Made by a program: the position numbers and the translations under genes. The notes below the pieces were generated by a model that ran no database searches, had not been told where the DNA came from, and saw nothing but the letters and a program-made list of their open reading frames with translations. Below are positions 16,053 to 24,056 of a stretch of DNA of 34,151 bases, in pieces; the stretch's first letter is position 1, and the number at the start of each line of letters is the position of its first letter. The DNA lies in NCBI GenBank assembly GCA_016936395.1, contig JAFGXY010000045.1:1-34151 (forward strand). Direction: 5' to 3'. This DNA comes from Paracoccaceae bacterium (GTDB lineage: Bacteria > Pseudomonadota > Alphaproteobacteria > Rhodobacterales > Rhodobacteraceae).

Positions 16053-16799
16053 ATGCCGACATTCCTGCTCGATCTGCCAGAGGCGCGCATCCTTCAGGCT
16101 TTGGCCCGATCCCCCGGCAATGAACTGCGCAGCGGCAAGATTGACAGCCCCGAGTCCTCGGCGGCGCTGGCGGCCAATGCCTTTGGCTGGTTTCTGGATC
16201 GGCCCTCGGCCTTGCCCGGCTTGCCGGGGGTTCCGGCGGGGGCGGTGGAAAGCGTCGATCTGGCGGTCGAGATGCGCTTTCCCTGGGCCGGTGGGCGGCA
16301 TCCGTGGCTTGACGTGGGGATCGTGACCCATACCACGCTGGTCGGCGTGACCCGCAAACGCTATGAGCCGTTTCGCCCGGCCAAGGTCAGCGATTTTTCC
16401 GATGTCTACGACCGTCCGGTCTGGGGGCCGAACATGGCGCGCTATAGCCGACTGGCGCTGGACCTGATCGCGGGAACCGCCGATTTCCGGGTGCTGGACG
16501 CGGTGCAACTTGTCAAGCACGCCTACGGCATCCGCACGCGGGCGGAAAAGCGGGCACTGGGGTCGGTGCTCGTTTATCTTTATGCCGAACCCGCGACATG
16601 GGCCTCGGGCAAGCCGGTCGATGCCAAACGTCGCGCGGCACACCGAGCCGAAATTGCGCGCTTTGCCAGGGCGGTGGCGGGCGACGAGGTGGTGTTCGTG
16701 GCCCTGCGCTGGGGTGATCTGTTGCGGCAATGGGCGGCGGTGCCAGAGCTTGCCGCGCATGTGGCGGCCCTGCGCACGCGGTTTGGCGATCTGGGCTAG
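16053..16799 (+). CDS. Unrecognised protein, possibly PD-(D/E)XK nuclease-like
   Basis: A 248-residue soluble protein with no signal peptide or membrane helix. AAGGGG about eight bases upstream supports the ATG at 16053. It has good coding character throughout. Features that stand out are VDLAVEMRFPW, LDVGIVTHTTLVGVTRKRYEPF, RPVWGPNMARYSRLALDLIAG, LVYLYAEPATW and VFVALRWGDLLRQWA. The order of an early acidic residue, LDVGI and a RKRYEPF block, followed by a Gln-containing helix (DAVQLVKHAYGIR), reminds me of restriction-endonuclease-like folds. This is weak inference, and I do not recognise the family. It sits after the tig terminator and converges on the CHAP gene 16 bases away. Confidence 0.6.
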   Translation: MPTFLLDLPEARILQALARSPGNELRSGKIDSPESSAALAANAFGWFLDRPSALPGLPGVPAGAVESVDLAVEMRFPWAGGRHPWLDVGIVTHTTLVGVTRKRYEPFRPAKVSDFSDVYDRPVWGPNMARYSRLALDLIAGTADFRVLDAVQLVKHAYGIRTRAEKRALGSVLVYLYAEPATWASGKPVDAKRRAAHRAEIARFARAVAGDEVVFVALRWGDLLRQWAAVPELAAHVAALRTRFGDLG

Positions 16800-16815
16800 G
16801 GTGTGGACGGCCGGA

Positions 16816-17403
16816 TCAGCCTTGCGGCTTGGCCGCGCTGACCTTTTCGGGATAGATGAAGCCATAGACCGGACGGGCGCTGCCCCTTACGCCGGGGGTG
16901 GCTTCGACCTGAACCTTTGACCAGTCACCCTTTTCCGACACGTCCACCACCGGCATCTTCAACGAGATCTGGTTGCGGTGCCAATTGGCATGGTCGATCA
17001 GCACAACGCGGTCGGACACCACCTGCGACACCACCGCGACATGGCCCAGACGGCTGCCACCGGACGGGGCAAACACCACGACCGCACCGGGTTCGGGGTC
17101 ATGCCCACGGTCATAGACGCCCTTGGCGGCGTTCCACCAGGTGCCGGCATTGCCGCGCAACTCTACGCCCGAGGCGGTGCGCGCAAACGGCACACACCAG
17201 ACGCGGGCCCCTTTCGCCTGCTTTTGCTTGGCCTCGGCAATCGCCTTGGCCTGCAATGCCGGGTTGATTGCGGTCTGCGGCGCGGGCGCGTTCATGCTCG
17301 ACTTGGTGATGGCATCGCCACAAGCGCCCAGCATCAGCAAGCTGGAACACAAAAGTGCTAGGCGGCCTGTATGGGCAAGCCGGCGGGTCTGGCGATGGGG
17401 CAT
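16816..17403 (-). CDS. CHAP-domain lipoprotein (putative peptidoglycan amidase)
   Basis: From the ATG at 17403 the product is 195 residues with a lipoprotein signal (LALLCSSLLMLGAC, lipid Cys28). After an Ala/Lys/Gln-rich linker comes a CHAP (NlpC/P60-like) domain. The catalytic Cys is at about residue 70 in RVWCVPFAR, followed by GNAGTWWNAAKG, the typical EPGAVVVF, the catalytic His at about 121 in SRLGHVAVVSQVV, and the polar residue in VLIDHANW. CHAP domains hydrolyse amide bonds in peptidoglycan cross-bridges or stems. The frame is open to 17655, but the upstream part overlaps the rplI terminator and is not coding. Membrane-anchored cell-wall remodelling is likely; the bond cleaved is unknown. 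Confidence 0.82.
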   Translation of the reverse strand: MPHRQTRRLAHTGRLALLCSSLLMLGACGDAITKSSMNAPAPQTAINPALQAKAIAEAKQKQAKGARVWCVPFARTASGVELRGNAGTWWNAAKGVYDRGHDPEPGAVVVFAPSGGSRLGHVAVVSQVVSDRVVLIDHANWHRNQISLKMPVVDVSEKGDWSKVQVEATPGVRGSARPVYGFIYPEKVSAAKPQG

Positions 17404-17546
17404 GGGTGCTATCAGGTCCAAACGGAAAGGTTGTGGACTTGTAACGGATGTTTCTGCTGGTGAAAGACTGTGTGATCGCCAAGGGCCAAAGGTGGCGAAA
17501 ACGCGCCGACCACGGGGCGGCTCTCGGCAGCGGCTGGGCGGGTCCA

Positions 17547-17580
17547 CCAACAAAAAGACCGCACCTTTGCGGGTGCGGTC
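17547..17580 (-). terminator. Rho-independent terminator of the rpsF-rpsR-rplI operon
   Basis: GACCGCACC (17557-17565) and GGTGCGGTC (17572-17580) make a perfect 9-bp stem. On the minus strand it is followed by TTTTTGTTGG. It lies 28 bases after the rplI stop. Confidence 0.88.
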
Positions 17581-17608
17581 CTGCTTAGTCACGTTCAGGC
17601 CGACAGGA

Positions 17609-18178
17609 TCACTCGTCCTGAGCCGCGCCGCCCAGATCGTCGAACAACTCGGCAATCTCGAAATCGGCGGCGGCTTCGGCTTCTGCCGCCAGTTCCTTGA
17701 TCGACTTGCCCGAGGCCTGCAACTCGGCCTCTTCCACCGAACGTGCGACGTTCAGGTTGATGCGCACGGTCACTTCGGGGTGCAGGATGACCGACACCGA
17801 ATGGATGCCAAGATCCTTGATCGGCTTGTCCAGCACGACCTGACCGCGATGCACGGTAAAGCCGCCTTCGGTGGCCACTTCGGCGGCGTCACGGGTGGTG
17901 ACAGAGCCGTAAAGCGCGCCCGAATCAGAGGCCGAGCGGATGATGACAAAGGTCTGGCCGTCCAGCTTGGCGCCGACGGCTTCGGCTTCTTTCCGGGTCT
18001 CAAGGTTATGCACCTCAAGCTGGGCTTTCTTGGCCTCGAAGGACTTGATGTTGCCCTCGTTGGCGCGAAGCGCCTTGCCCTGCGGCAAAAGGAAGTTGCG
18101 GGCATAGCCGTCCTTGACGTTGACGACTTCGCCCATCTGGCCAAGCTTGGCCACGCGTTGCAGAAGGATCACTTGCAT
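17609..18178 (-). CDS. rplI: 50S ribosomal protein L9 (bL9)
   Basis: bL9 binds 23S rRNA at the base of the L1 stalk. The 189-residue product opens with [36 protein letters not shown], the N-terminal RNA-binding domain. A long central helix follows ([21 protein letters not shown]), then the C-terminal domain. It is about 40 residues longer than the E. coli protein because of an acidic tail ([20 protein letters not shown]), as is common in alphaproteobacteria. It is the last gene of the rpsF-rpsR-rplI operon, 13 bases after rpsR. Confidence 0.97.
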   Translation of the reverse strand: MQVILLQRVAKLGQMGEVVNVKDGYARNFLLPQGKALRANEGNIKSFEAKKAQLEVHNLETRKEAEAVGAKLDGQTFVIIRSASDSGALYGSVTTRDAAEVATEGGFTVHRGQVVLDKPIKDLGIHSVSVILHPEVTVRINLNVARSVEEAELQASGKSIKELAAEAEAAADFEIAELFDDLGGAAQDE

Positions 18179-18191
18179 ATCCGGGTGCTCC

Positions 18192-18419
18192 TTATTTCAC
18201 GGCATAGGGCAGCAGGGCGAGGAAGCGGGCGCGCTTGATCGCGCGGGCCAGCTCACGCTGCTTGATGGCGGATACGGCGGTGATGCGCGACGGCACGATC
18301 TTGCCGCGTTCCGAGATATAGCGCTGCAGCAGACGGGTGTCTTTGTAGTCGATCGCCGGTGCATTGTCGCCCGAGAAGGGGCAAACCTTGCGGCGGCGGA
18401 AAAATGGTTTGTTCGCCAT
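18192..18419 (-). CDS. rpsR: 30S ribosomal protein S18 (bS18)
   Basis: The 75-residue product has the standard bS18 sequence: [57 protein letters not shown] (read here as consecutive family blocks) and a LALLPYAVK end. It pairs with bS6 on the 30S platform. It is 29 bases downstream of rpsF and in the same operon; no priB-like gene lies between them, unlike in enterobacteria. Confidence 0.98.
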   Translation of the reverse strand: MANKPFFRRRKVCPFSGDNAPAIDYKDTRLLQRYISERGKIVPSRITAVSAIKQRELARAIKRARFLALLPYAVK

Positions 18420-18448
18420 GGTTTATGGTCCTTTCCTGAGGCTGATGA

Positions 18449-18916
18449 TCAACGACGCGGGCCGCGGTCGGCGCCACGATCGGCACCCCGGTCTGCCCCA
18501 CGCTCGCCACCCCGGTCGCCGCCACCGAAGGCCGGCCGTTCACGACGTTCGCCGCCGCCAAAGCCGCCACGATCATCACGGTCGCCGCGCTCGTCGCGCT
18601 TTTGCATCTGGACCGACGGGCCTTCGCCATGCGCATCGACCTTGATGGTCAGCACGCGCATCACGTCATCATGCAGGCGCATCAGGCGTTCCATTTCCTG
18701 CACGGCGGCCGAGGGCGCATCCGATTTCAGAAAGGCGTAGTGGCCCTTGCGGTTCTTGTTGATCTTGTAGGCCATCGTCTTGACGCCCCAGTATTCGGAT
18801 TCGACGACCTTGCCGCCGTTGTCCGTCAATACTGCGGTGAAATGCTCGACAAGGCCTTCAGCTTGCGTGTTGGAAAGATCCTGACGCGCAATAAAGACAT
18901 GCTCATACAAAGGCAT
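18449..18916 (-). CDS. rpsF: 30S ribosomal protein S6 (bS6) with Arg/Gly/Asp-rich tail
   Basis: The first about 100 residues are a typical bS6: MPLYEHVFIARQDLSNTQAE, GGKVVESEYWGVKTMAYKIN, KGHYAFLKSDAP and MRVLTIKVDAHGEGP. The 155-residue total includes a disordered tail made of Arg, Gly, Asp and Glu, with short repeats (GGGERRE, GGGDRGGERG and four RGAD/RGPR-type units). C-terminal extensions of S6 are known and in E. coli are modified by RimK with glutamates; the charged tail here may bind RNA. It heads the operon, about 110 bases after a putative promoter at 19026-19053. Confidence 0.96.
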   Translation of the reverse strand: MPLYEHVFIARQDLSNTQAEGLVEHFTAVLTDNGGKVVESEYWGVKTMAYKINKNRKGHYAFLKSDAPSAAVQEMERLMRLHDDVMRVLTIKVDAHGEGPSVQMQKRDERGDRDDRGGFGGGERRERPAFGGGDRGGERGADRGADRGADRGPRR

Positions 18917-19025
18917 GTATCGTCCTTTTCGTCTCGGGCGGCTTCAAAGACCAGCGGCATTTGGCCTTTCCGCGGCCGGGTCACGAGAGGCATCGCCATT
19001 AAAAGGGATGCGGAAAGGATGCGGC

Positions 19026-19053
19026 GTTATACACAGTGCGCGCGCAGATGCAA
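19026..19053 (-). promoter_or_regulatory. Putative promoter of rpsF-rpsR-rplI
   Basis: On the minus strand TTGCAT (19053-19048) and TATAAC (19031-19026) are spaced by 16 bases. This is the closest match to a sigma-70 promoter in the region. A leader of roughly 100 bases before the rpsF start would leave room for S6-S18 feedback control. Confidence 0.55.
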
Positions 19054-19191
19054 GGCGGCACATCCAGGTGGAACCTCTGTTCGCAGGTGAACACAAGCTG
19101 TTCGCGGGCCGTTACTTGTGCGTGGCGGCCCAGACAATCAGATATCCGTCAGTTCAAAGGGCCATGGTGGCCCCGACAGCCGGAGAGATTG

Positions 19192-19767
19192 ATGACCCGT
19201 TTTGCCCCCCTTGCCCTGATCGCGGCCCTTGCCGCTGCCCCCGCCCTTGCGGCACCCGAGAAATACACGCTCGACAGCAGCCACAGCCAGATCGTGTTCA
19301 CCTACAACCACCTTGGCTATTCCACCGGCTATGGCATGTTTTCCGGCTTTGCCGGCGAAATCGCCTTCGATCAGGCCGATCCGGCGGCATCGTCGGTAAC
19401 GGTGTCGTTTCCGGTCAAATCCATGCTGACCGGCTGGCAGGAACGCTTTGACCACTTCATGTCGGCCGATTTCTTTGGCGCCACGGATGACGAGATGGTC
19501 ACCTTCACCTCGACCGCCATCGAAGTGACCGGCGAAAAGACTGCCAAGATCACCGGCGATCTGACGCTGAACGATGTCACGAAATCGGTGGTGCTGGATG
19601 CTGTGCTGAACCAGGTCGGCGATCACCCGATGGCGAACAAACCATGGGCCGGGTTCAACGCAACCACAACGCTGCTACGGTCGGATTACAACCTTGGCCA
19701 GTTCGCACCCTTCGTGTCGGACGAGGTGCAGGTGCAGATTTCGGTCGAGGCGATGAAGGCCGAATAA
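19192..19767 (+). CDS. YceI family periplasmic protein
   Basis: The 191-residue product starts MTRFAPLALIAALAAAPALA, a signal peptide cleaved near AAPEKY. One YceI lipocalin-like beta barrel follows: KYTLDSSHSQIVFTYNHLGYSTGYGMFSGFAGE, TVSFPVKSMLTGWQERFDHFMSADFFGA, ITGDLTLNDVTKSVVLDAVLN and FNATTTLLRSDYNLGQFAPFVSDEVQVQI (family blocks read in order). YceI proteins bind polyisoprenoid or other hydrophobic ligands. GGAGAG at 19182-19187 fits the ATG at 19192. The gene faces a b561-YceI fusion gene across a shared terminator, suggesting a functional pair or an old duplication. Confidence 0.9.
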   Translation: MTRFAPLALIAALAAAPALAAPEKYTLDSSHSQIVFTYNHLGYSTGYGMFSGFAGEIAFDQADPAASSVTVSFPVKSMLTGWQERFDHFMSADFFGATDDEMVTFTSTAIEVTGEKTAKITGDLTLNDVTKSVVLDAVLNQVGDHPMANKPWAGFNATTTLLRSDYNLGQFAPFVSDEVQVQISVEAMKAE

Positions 19768-19784
19768 TTTCTCGGCACGAAAGC

Positions 19785-19817
19785 AAAGGCCGCCAGAACG
19801 CTCTGGCGGCCTTTTGT
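19785..19817. terminator. Bidirectional terminator between the two YceI-encoding genes
   Basis: AAAGGCCGCCAGA (19785-19797) and TCTGGCGGCCTTT (19802-19814) form a perfect 13-bp stem with a 4-base loop. On the plus strand TTTTG closes it, and on the minus strand the arm ends TTTGCTTT. It serves both convergent genes. Confidence 0.85.
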
Positions 19818-19818
19818 T

Positions 19819-21003
19819 CTACCGGATTTGGGTGGCGGTCAGGGCAATGTTGACATCGACGCCAAAGCCGACCGAGCTTTCATCCTCGTAGCTGGCCCCC
19901 ATCCCGAAATCGCGCCGGTCAAGGCGGGTGCTGCCGGTCATGCTGGCGGTGTCACCGTTCAGGATCAGGGTGAAGGGCAGGGTCACCGGTTGCGAAGCGC
20001 CGCGCAGCGACAAGGTGCCCTTGGCCTCATACCCGATTGCCGCAGGGGTGATCTCGGCGGCAAAGATCGCCTGAGGAAATTGCGCCGTGTCAAAGAAATC
20101 GGCACTTTTGGCCTGCTGGGTGACTGACCCCAGCGTCAGTGATCCGGTGTCGATGCTGACGGTGACCGCGCCGGTGCCACGGACCGGGTCAAAGTGGATG
20201 TCGGCGGTCCAATTGGCAAACTGGCCGGACACCGCTTGCCCCATCTGCTGCACGCCAAAGCCCAGCGTGCCTTCGGTCACCTGCCAGTTCCCGGCGGTTT
20301 GCGGTGCGGCCAGGGGGGCGGGCGGGGCAACGGTCTCGCTGCGCGGCACGGCGACCACGGCCGCACCAAGCCCGAAAAGCGCCAGCGCCGACAGCGCAGG
20401 CAGAACGCTGGCACGCGGCCAAACCACGCGGTCGGGCGCGGGTGTGCCGCGCCACATCCGCAACAGGGTGGCATCGCGATCCACAAAGTGGTGCTTGAGC
20501 GCACCTGCAATATGCAGCACGACAGAAGCGACCAACAGCTTGGTAAACACCCAATGCAGGCTGCCTGCGGTTGCGGCAACAGCTTCGGATTGCGGCACGA
20601 AGGGCAGGGTCTGGCCAAACGGCCACAGGATCGGCGCAAAGCCGGTGACCGCGGCATGATGCACCCAGCCGGTCAGCGGCACGGCGACAAGGCTGACATA
20701 CAACATCCAGTGCACCAGACGCGCCAGCCCCAACTCGGCTTTGCGGTCGGGGTGCAGGGGCGCGGGGTGGGTCTCGAACAGCGTCCACAGGATGCGGCCA
20801 AGTGCTACGAAAAACACCGCAACGCCCAGCGTCTTGTGCACCGAAAACACCTGCGCTTTCAGGGCAAGCGCCTGCGCCGTATCATAGGGCAGCCGGTTGG
20901 CGATGGCACCCAGCGGGATATTGGCAAGGATCAGCGCAGCGGTGGTCCAATGGAACAGCCGGCTGACCCGGCCATAGCTTTGTGCGGTGTTGCGACGGGA
21001 CAT
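19819..21003 (-). CDS. Cytochrome b561 - YceI fusion protein
   Basis: From the ATG at 21003 (GAGAGG upstream) the product has 394 residues. Residues 10-185 form a cytochrome b561 domain of four membrane helices with candidate haem ligands H18 (RLFHWTT), H56 (VHKTLG), H150 (LHWVFTK) and H164 (VLHIAGALKHHF). A fifth helix near 197-220 (LPALSALALFGLGAAVVAV) leads to a periplasmic YceI domain at about 239-394 (WQVTEGTLGFGVQQMG, SGQFANWTADIHFDP, LSLRGASQPVTLPFTLILNG). B561 domains pass electrons across the membrane, and YceI binds isoprenoid-like ligands, so a quinone- or lipid-linked redox role is plausible but inferred. The frame beyond 21003 overlaps fabD and is not coding. Confidence 0.85.
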   Translation of the reverse strand: MSRRNTAQSYGRVSRLFHWTTAALILANIPLGAIANRLPYDTAQALALKAQVFSVHKTLGVAVFFVALGRILWTLFETHPAPLHPDRKAELGLARLVHWMLYVSLVAVPLTGWVHHAAVTGFAPILWPFGQTLPFVPQSEAVAATAGSLHWVFTKLLVASVVLHIAGALKHHFVDRDATLLRMWRGTPAPDRVVWPRASVLPALSALALFGLGAAVVAVPRSETVAPPAPLAAPQTAGNWQVTEGTLGFGVQQMGQAVSGQFANWTADIHFDPVRGTGAVTVSIDTGSLTLGSVTQQAKSADFFDTAQFPQAIFAAEITPAAIGYEAKGTLSLRGASQPVTLPFTLILNGDTASMTGSTRLDRRDFGMGASYEDESSVGFGVDVNIALTATQIR

Positions 21004-21191
21004 CGGACCTCTCGGGCTTTGGGGACATTTGGCGAACAAGATAGCGGCCGGGGGCGGCGACCGGCAGGCATGGCGGCGCACAGCGGCTGTGCAAGCCGGG
21101 CCTTTGGCTGCAAAGCGTCGCGGCTGGCAAAGATTGCACATGGCCCGGGGCCGCGCTATGCCGGTTTCATGACGGAACGGAGACAGATCAG

Positions 21192-22121
21192 ATGAGCCGC
21201 GCATTCGTATTTCCGGGCCAGGGCGCCCAGACCATTGGCATGGGCCGTGCCCTGGCAACCGCCTATCCGGCCGCCAAGGCGGTGTTCGACGAGGTGGACG
21301 AGGCTTTGGGCGAACCTCTGTCGGCGCTGATCTGGGACGGGGCCATTGCCGATCTGACCCTGACGCAGAACGCCCAACCGGCGCTGATGGCGACCTCGAT
21401 CGCCGCGTTGCGGGCGATGGAGGCCGAAGGCTTTGGCATCGACCATGCCAGTTTTGTCGCCGGGCATTCGCTGGGCGAATATTCGGCGCTGTGTGCGGCG
21501 GGGGCGCTGACGCTGTCCGACACCGCGCGGCTGCTGCGCATCCGGGGTCAGGCGATGCAAGAGGCGGTGCCGGTGGGTGTGGGCGCCATGGCGGCGATCC
21601 TGGGCCTCGACCTTGACACGGTGGCCGAACTGGCGGCCGAGGCGGCCGAGGATGAGGTCTGTCAGGCCGCCAATGACAACGACCCGGCGCAGGTGGTGAT
21701 TTCCGGTCACAAGACGGCGGTGGAGCGGGCGATGGCGCTGTGCAAGGCGCACGGTGCCAAACGGGCACTTGCCCTGCCGGTCAGCGCGCCGTTTCACTGC
21801 GCGCTGATGGCCCCGGCAGCAGCGGTGATGGCCGAGGCCTTGGCGGCGGTGGTGATCTCGAAACCGGTCTGTCCGGTGGTGGTGAACGTCCGCGCCGAAG
21901 CGGTGGAGGAACCCGACCGCTTTCGCGACCTTCTGGTGGCGCAGGTCACCGGTGCGGTGCGCTGGCGCGAATCCGTACTGTGGCTGGAGCGGGCCGGGGT
22001 CACCGAGTATTGGGAGATCGGGGCCGGCAAGGCGCTGTCGGGCATGATCAAGCGCATCGTGTCGGACAGCGCGACGCGGGCCATCGGCACGCCCGAGGAT
22101 GTGGCGGCGCTGAAAGGCTGA
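21192..22121 (+). CDS. fabD: Malonyl-CoA--ACP transacylase
   Basis: FabD moves malonate from CoA to the acyl carrier protein, feeding type II fatty-acid synthesis. The 309-residue product has the start SRAFVFPGQGAQTIGMG, the nucleophile motif VAGHSLGEYSAL with Ser93, the oxyanion Gln in TQNAQPALMATS, and the catalytic His202 in VSAPFHCALM. A GGAG ribosome site precedes the ATG. It heads a fabD-fabG-acpP cluster in the order usual for bacteria; fabF, often next after acpP, is not here. Confidence 0.97.
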   Translation: MSRAFVFPGQGAQTIGMGRALATAYPAAKAVFDEVDEALGEPLSALIWDGAIADLTLTQNAQPALMATSIAALRAMEAEGFGIDHASFVAGHSLGEYSALCAAGALTLSDTARLLRIRGQAMQEAVPVGVGAMAAILGLDLDTVAELAAEAAEDEVCQAANDNDPAQVVISGHKTAVERAMALCKAHGAKRALALPVSAPFHCALMAPAAAVMAEALAAVVISKPVCPVVVNVRAEAVEEPDRFRDLLVAQVTGAVRWRESVLWLERAGVTEYWEIGAGKALSGMIKRIVSDSATRAIGTPEDVAALKG

Positions 22122-22140
22122 CCGCAGACCCGGGGACACG

Positions 22141-22192
22141 CCCGGGGGCTGTCTGCCCCCGGACCCCCGAGGGTATTTGGACCAAGAGGAAA
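22141..22192 (+). repeat. Hairpin repeat with TATTTGGACCAAGAGGAAA tail, copy 2, between fabD and fabG
   Basis: CCGGGGGC (22142-22149) and GCCCCCGG (22155-22162) make an 8-bp hairpin, followed by ACCCCCGAGGG and TATTTGGACCAAGAGGAAA. It matches the copy inside nnr (12026-12073) apart from a few bases. It lies between fabD and fabG, ending 23 bases before the fabG start, so it may affect transcript stability or attenuation between the two genes. Confidence 0.75.
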
Positions 22193-22215
22193 TCCAGTCC
22201 GGGGAGGACGTTGCG

Positions 22216-22953
22216 ATGTTTGATTTGACGGGGAAATGCGCGCTGGTGACCGGGGCGTCGGGTGGGATTGGTGCAGTTATCGCGCGCAGTCTGCATCAGG
22301 CGGGGGCCACCGTCGGGTTGTCGGGCACGCGGGTGGAGCCGCTGGAGGCCCTGGCCGCCGAGTTGGGCGGGCGGGCGCATGTGCTGGCGTGCGATCTGTC
22401 GGATATGACTGCGGTGGAGGCGTTGGTCAAACGCGGGACCGAGGCGATGGGGGCGGTCGATGTGCTGGTCAACAATGCCGGGATCACCCGCGACGGGCTG
22501 ATGATGCGGATGTCGGATGACGATTGGCAGGCGGTGATCGACGTCAATCTGACGACGACCTTCCGGCTGTGCCGTGCTGCCGTGCGCGGCATGATGAAGG
22601 CGCGCTGGGGCCGGATCGTCAACATCTCGTCGGTGGTGGGGGCGATCGGTAATGCGGGCCAGGTGAATTATGCCGCATCCAAGGCCGGAATGGTGGGGCT
22701 GTCGAAATCGCTTGCGGCAGAGGTGGCAAGCCGGGGGATTACCGTGAACTGCGTGGCCCCGGGCTTTGTGGAAACCGCGATGACGGCAAAACTGACCGAG
22801 GCGCAACGCAGCGCGCTGTTGGCGACGGTGCCTGCCGGGCGGATGGGCACGCCTGCGGAAATTGCGGCCGCTGTCCTGTATCTGGCCAGCCCCGAGGCGG
22901 CCTATGTGACGGGGGCCACCTTGCATGTGAATGGCGGGATGGCCATGCTGTAG
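22216..22953 (+). CDS. fabG: 3-oxoacyl-ACP reductase
   Basis: FabG uses NADPH to reduce 3-oxoacyl-ACP in each round of fatty-acid elongation. The 245-residue short-chain dehydrogenase has the Rossmann motif VTGASGGIG (11-19), LVNNAGITRDGLMMRM with the NNAG element, catalytic Ser138/Ser139 (NISSVVG), Tyr152 and Lys156 (NYAASKAG). The closing YVTGATLHVNGGMAML is classic for FabG. GGGGAGG at 22201-22207 supports the ATG at 22216; an upstream TTG-initiated frame would start inside the repeat tail and is rejected. Confidence 0.97.
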   Translation: MFDLTGKCALVTGASGGIGAVIARSLHQAGATVGLSGTRVEPLEALAAELGGRAHVLACDLSDMTAVEALVKRGTEAMGAVDVLVNNAGITRDGLMMRMSDDDWQAVIDVNLTTTFRLCRAAVRGMMKARWGRIVNISSVVGAIGNAGQVNYAASKAGMVGLSKSLAAEVASRGITVNCVAPGFVETAMTAKLTEAQRSALLATVPAGRMGTPAEIAAAVLYLASPEAAYVTGATLHVNGGMAML

Positions 22954-22984
22954 GACCGGTCTGCTCGCGGACCCGTGAAAGCGT

Positions 22985-23013
22985 TTGCGTAAGGCGGCGG
23001 CCCTTGCTATAGG
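22985..23013 (+). promoter_or_regulatory. Putative promoter of acpP
   Basis: TTGCGT (22985-22990) and TATAGG (23008-23013) are spaced by 17 bases, about 115 bases before the acpP start. A separate promoter would allow the high acpP expression usually needed. Confidence 0.5.
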
Positions 23014-23093
23014 CGCGCTGGAAATCGCCGGGTCAGCCGGTGTCGTCGAGGCAATCGGCGGAGTGGCCCTCCAAAGGGGCGTGAGGCATGAGA

Positions 23094-23107
23094 CGGGATT
23101 TTTCCCG
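23094..23107 (+). other. Small hairpin in the acpP leader
   Basis: CGGGA (23094-23098), TTTT loop, TCCCG (23103-23107), 21 bases before the acpP ATG and just upstream of its ribosome site (GAGGAAG). It may stabilise the abundant acpP message. Short, so uncertain. Confidence 0.3.
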
Positions 23108-23128
23108 CTGGACAAATGAGGAAGTGAC

Positions 23129-23362
23129 ATGAGCGACATCGCAGACCGCGTGAAGAAGATCGTCGTCGAGCATCTGGGCGTCGAAGAAGACAAGGTGACC
23201 GAGACCGCCTCGTTCATCGACGATCTGGGCGCGGATTCGCTCGACACCGTCGAACTGGTCATGGCGTTTGAAGAAGAGTTCGGGATCGAGATACCGGATG
23301 ATGCGGCCGAAACCATCCAGACCTTTGGCGATGCGGTGAAGTTCATCACCGAAGCGGCCTGA
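23129..23362 (+). CDS. acpP: Acyl carrier protein
   Basis: The 77-residue acidic protein carries growing acyl chains on a phosphopantetheine arm. The attachment motif [12 protein letters not shown] puts the modified Ser at residue 37. [20 protein letters not shown] and [16 protein letters not shown] complete the four-helix ACP. It lies 175 bases after fabG with its own putative promoter and a terminator behind it. Confidence 0.98.
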   Translation: MSDIADRVKKIVVEHLGVEEDKVTETASFIDDLGADSLDTVELVMAFEEEFGIEIPDDAAETIQTFGDAVKFITEAA

Positions 23363-23384
23363 GGTCATTTCTTTTGCAAGGCGG

Positions 23385-23414
23385 AAGGGCACTCTGAAAA
23401 GGGTGCCTTTTTTC
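23385..23414 (+). terminator. Rho-independent terminator after acpP
   Basis: AAGGGCAC (23385-23392) pairs with GTGCCTTT (23403-23410) with one G-T pair, followed by more Ts (TTTC). It lies 22 bases past the acpP stop. Confidence 0.75.
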
Positions 23415-23540
23415 TTGCTTGAGGGCAGAGCGAGCACCGGCGCGGTTGCTGGTGGTGCAAAGGTAAAGAAATGGCCCCGTGTCCGCTGGACCGGGCCTTA
23501 TGTCTGGATGGTGATGACGTGTCTGGACGGTGGTGACGGG

Positions 23541-24056
23541 TCAGAACGGGATTTCGTCGTCGATATCCGACCGGCCGCCACCCGAGGGCGCGCGGTCGCC
23601 GCCGCGCGAAGATCCGCCACCCGACGGGCCACCTGCACCGCTGCCATAGTCATCATGTCCGACGCGGTCGTCGTTGCCCATGCTCCCGCCGCCGCCGCCT
23701 TCGCCGCGTCCGCCAAGCAGCGTCATGTTGCCGGAATAGGGGCGCAGCACCACTTCGGTACTGTAGCGGTCGGCACCCGACTGATCCTGCCATTTGCGGG
23801 TTTCAAGCTGGCCCTCGATATAGACCGTGCTGCCCTTGCGCAGGTATTGTTCGGCCACCTTGCCCAAGGCTTCGTTGAAGATCGCCACGGAATGCCATTC
23901 GGTGCGCTCCTTGCGCTCCCCGGTCTGTTTGTCGCGCCATGTCTCGCTGGTGGCGATGCGCAGGTTCACCACCTTGCCGCCATTGGGAAAACTGCGCACC
24001 TCGGGATCGCGGCCCAGATTGCCGATGAGAATGACCTTGTTGACCGACCCTGCCAT
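23541..24056 (-). CDS. ssb: Single-stranded DNA-binding protein
   Basis: The 171-residue product has the OB-fold core at about 1-112: [45 protein letters not shown] and [16 protein letters not shown] Gly/Ser-rich flexible linker follows, and the acidic tip DIDDEIPF that binds partner proteins in replication, repair and recombination. Length and tip are standard for Ssb. It is divergent from a lytic transglycosylase gene across about 270 bases in which I see no clear operator. Confidence 0.97.
   Translation of the reverse strand: MAGSVNKVILIGNLGRDPEVRSFPNGGKVVNLRIATSETWRDKQTGERKERTEWHSVAIFNEALGKVAEQYLRKGSTVYIEGQLETRKWQDQSGADRYSTEVVLRPYSGNMTLLGGRGEGGGGGSMGNDDRVGHDDYGSGAGGPSGGGSSRGGDRAPSGGGRSDIDDEIPF

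Noticed and set aside
17123..18238. 371-residue plus-strand frame opposite the CHAP and rplI genes
   Set aside because: Antisense to rplI and crossing its terminator; no domain seen.
21004..21768. N-terminal extension of the b561-YceI gene across fabD
   Set aside because: The extension is Pro/Arg/Ser-rich and antisense to fabD. The ATG at 21003 has a ribosome site and starts the b561 domain.
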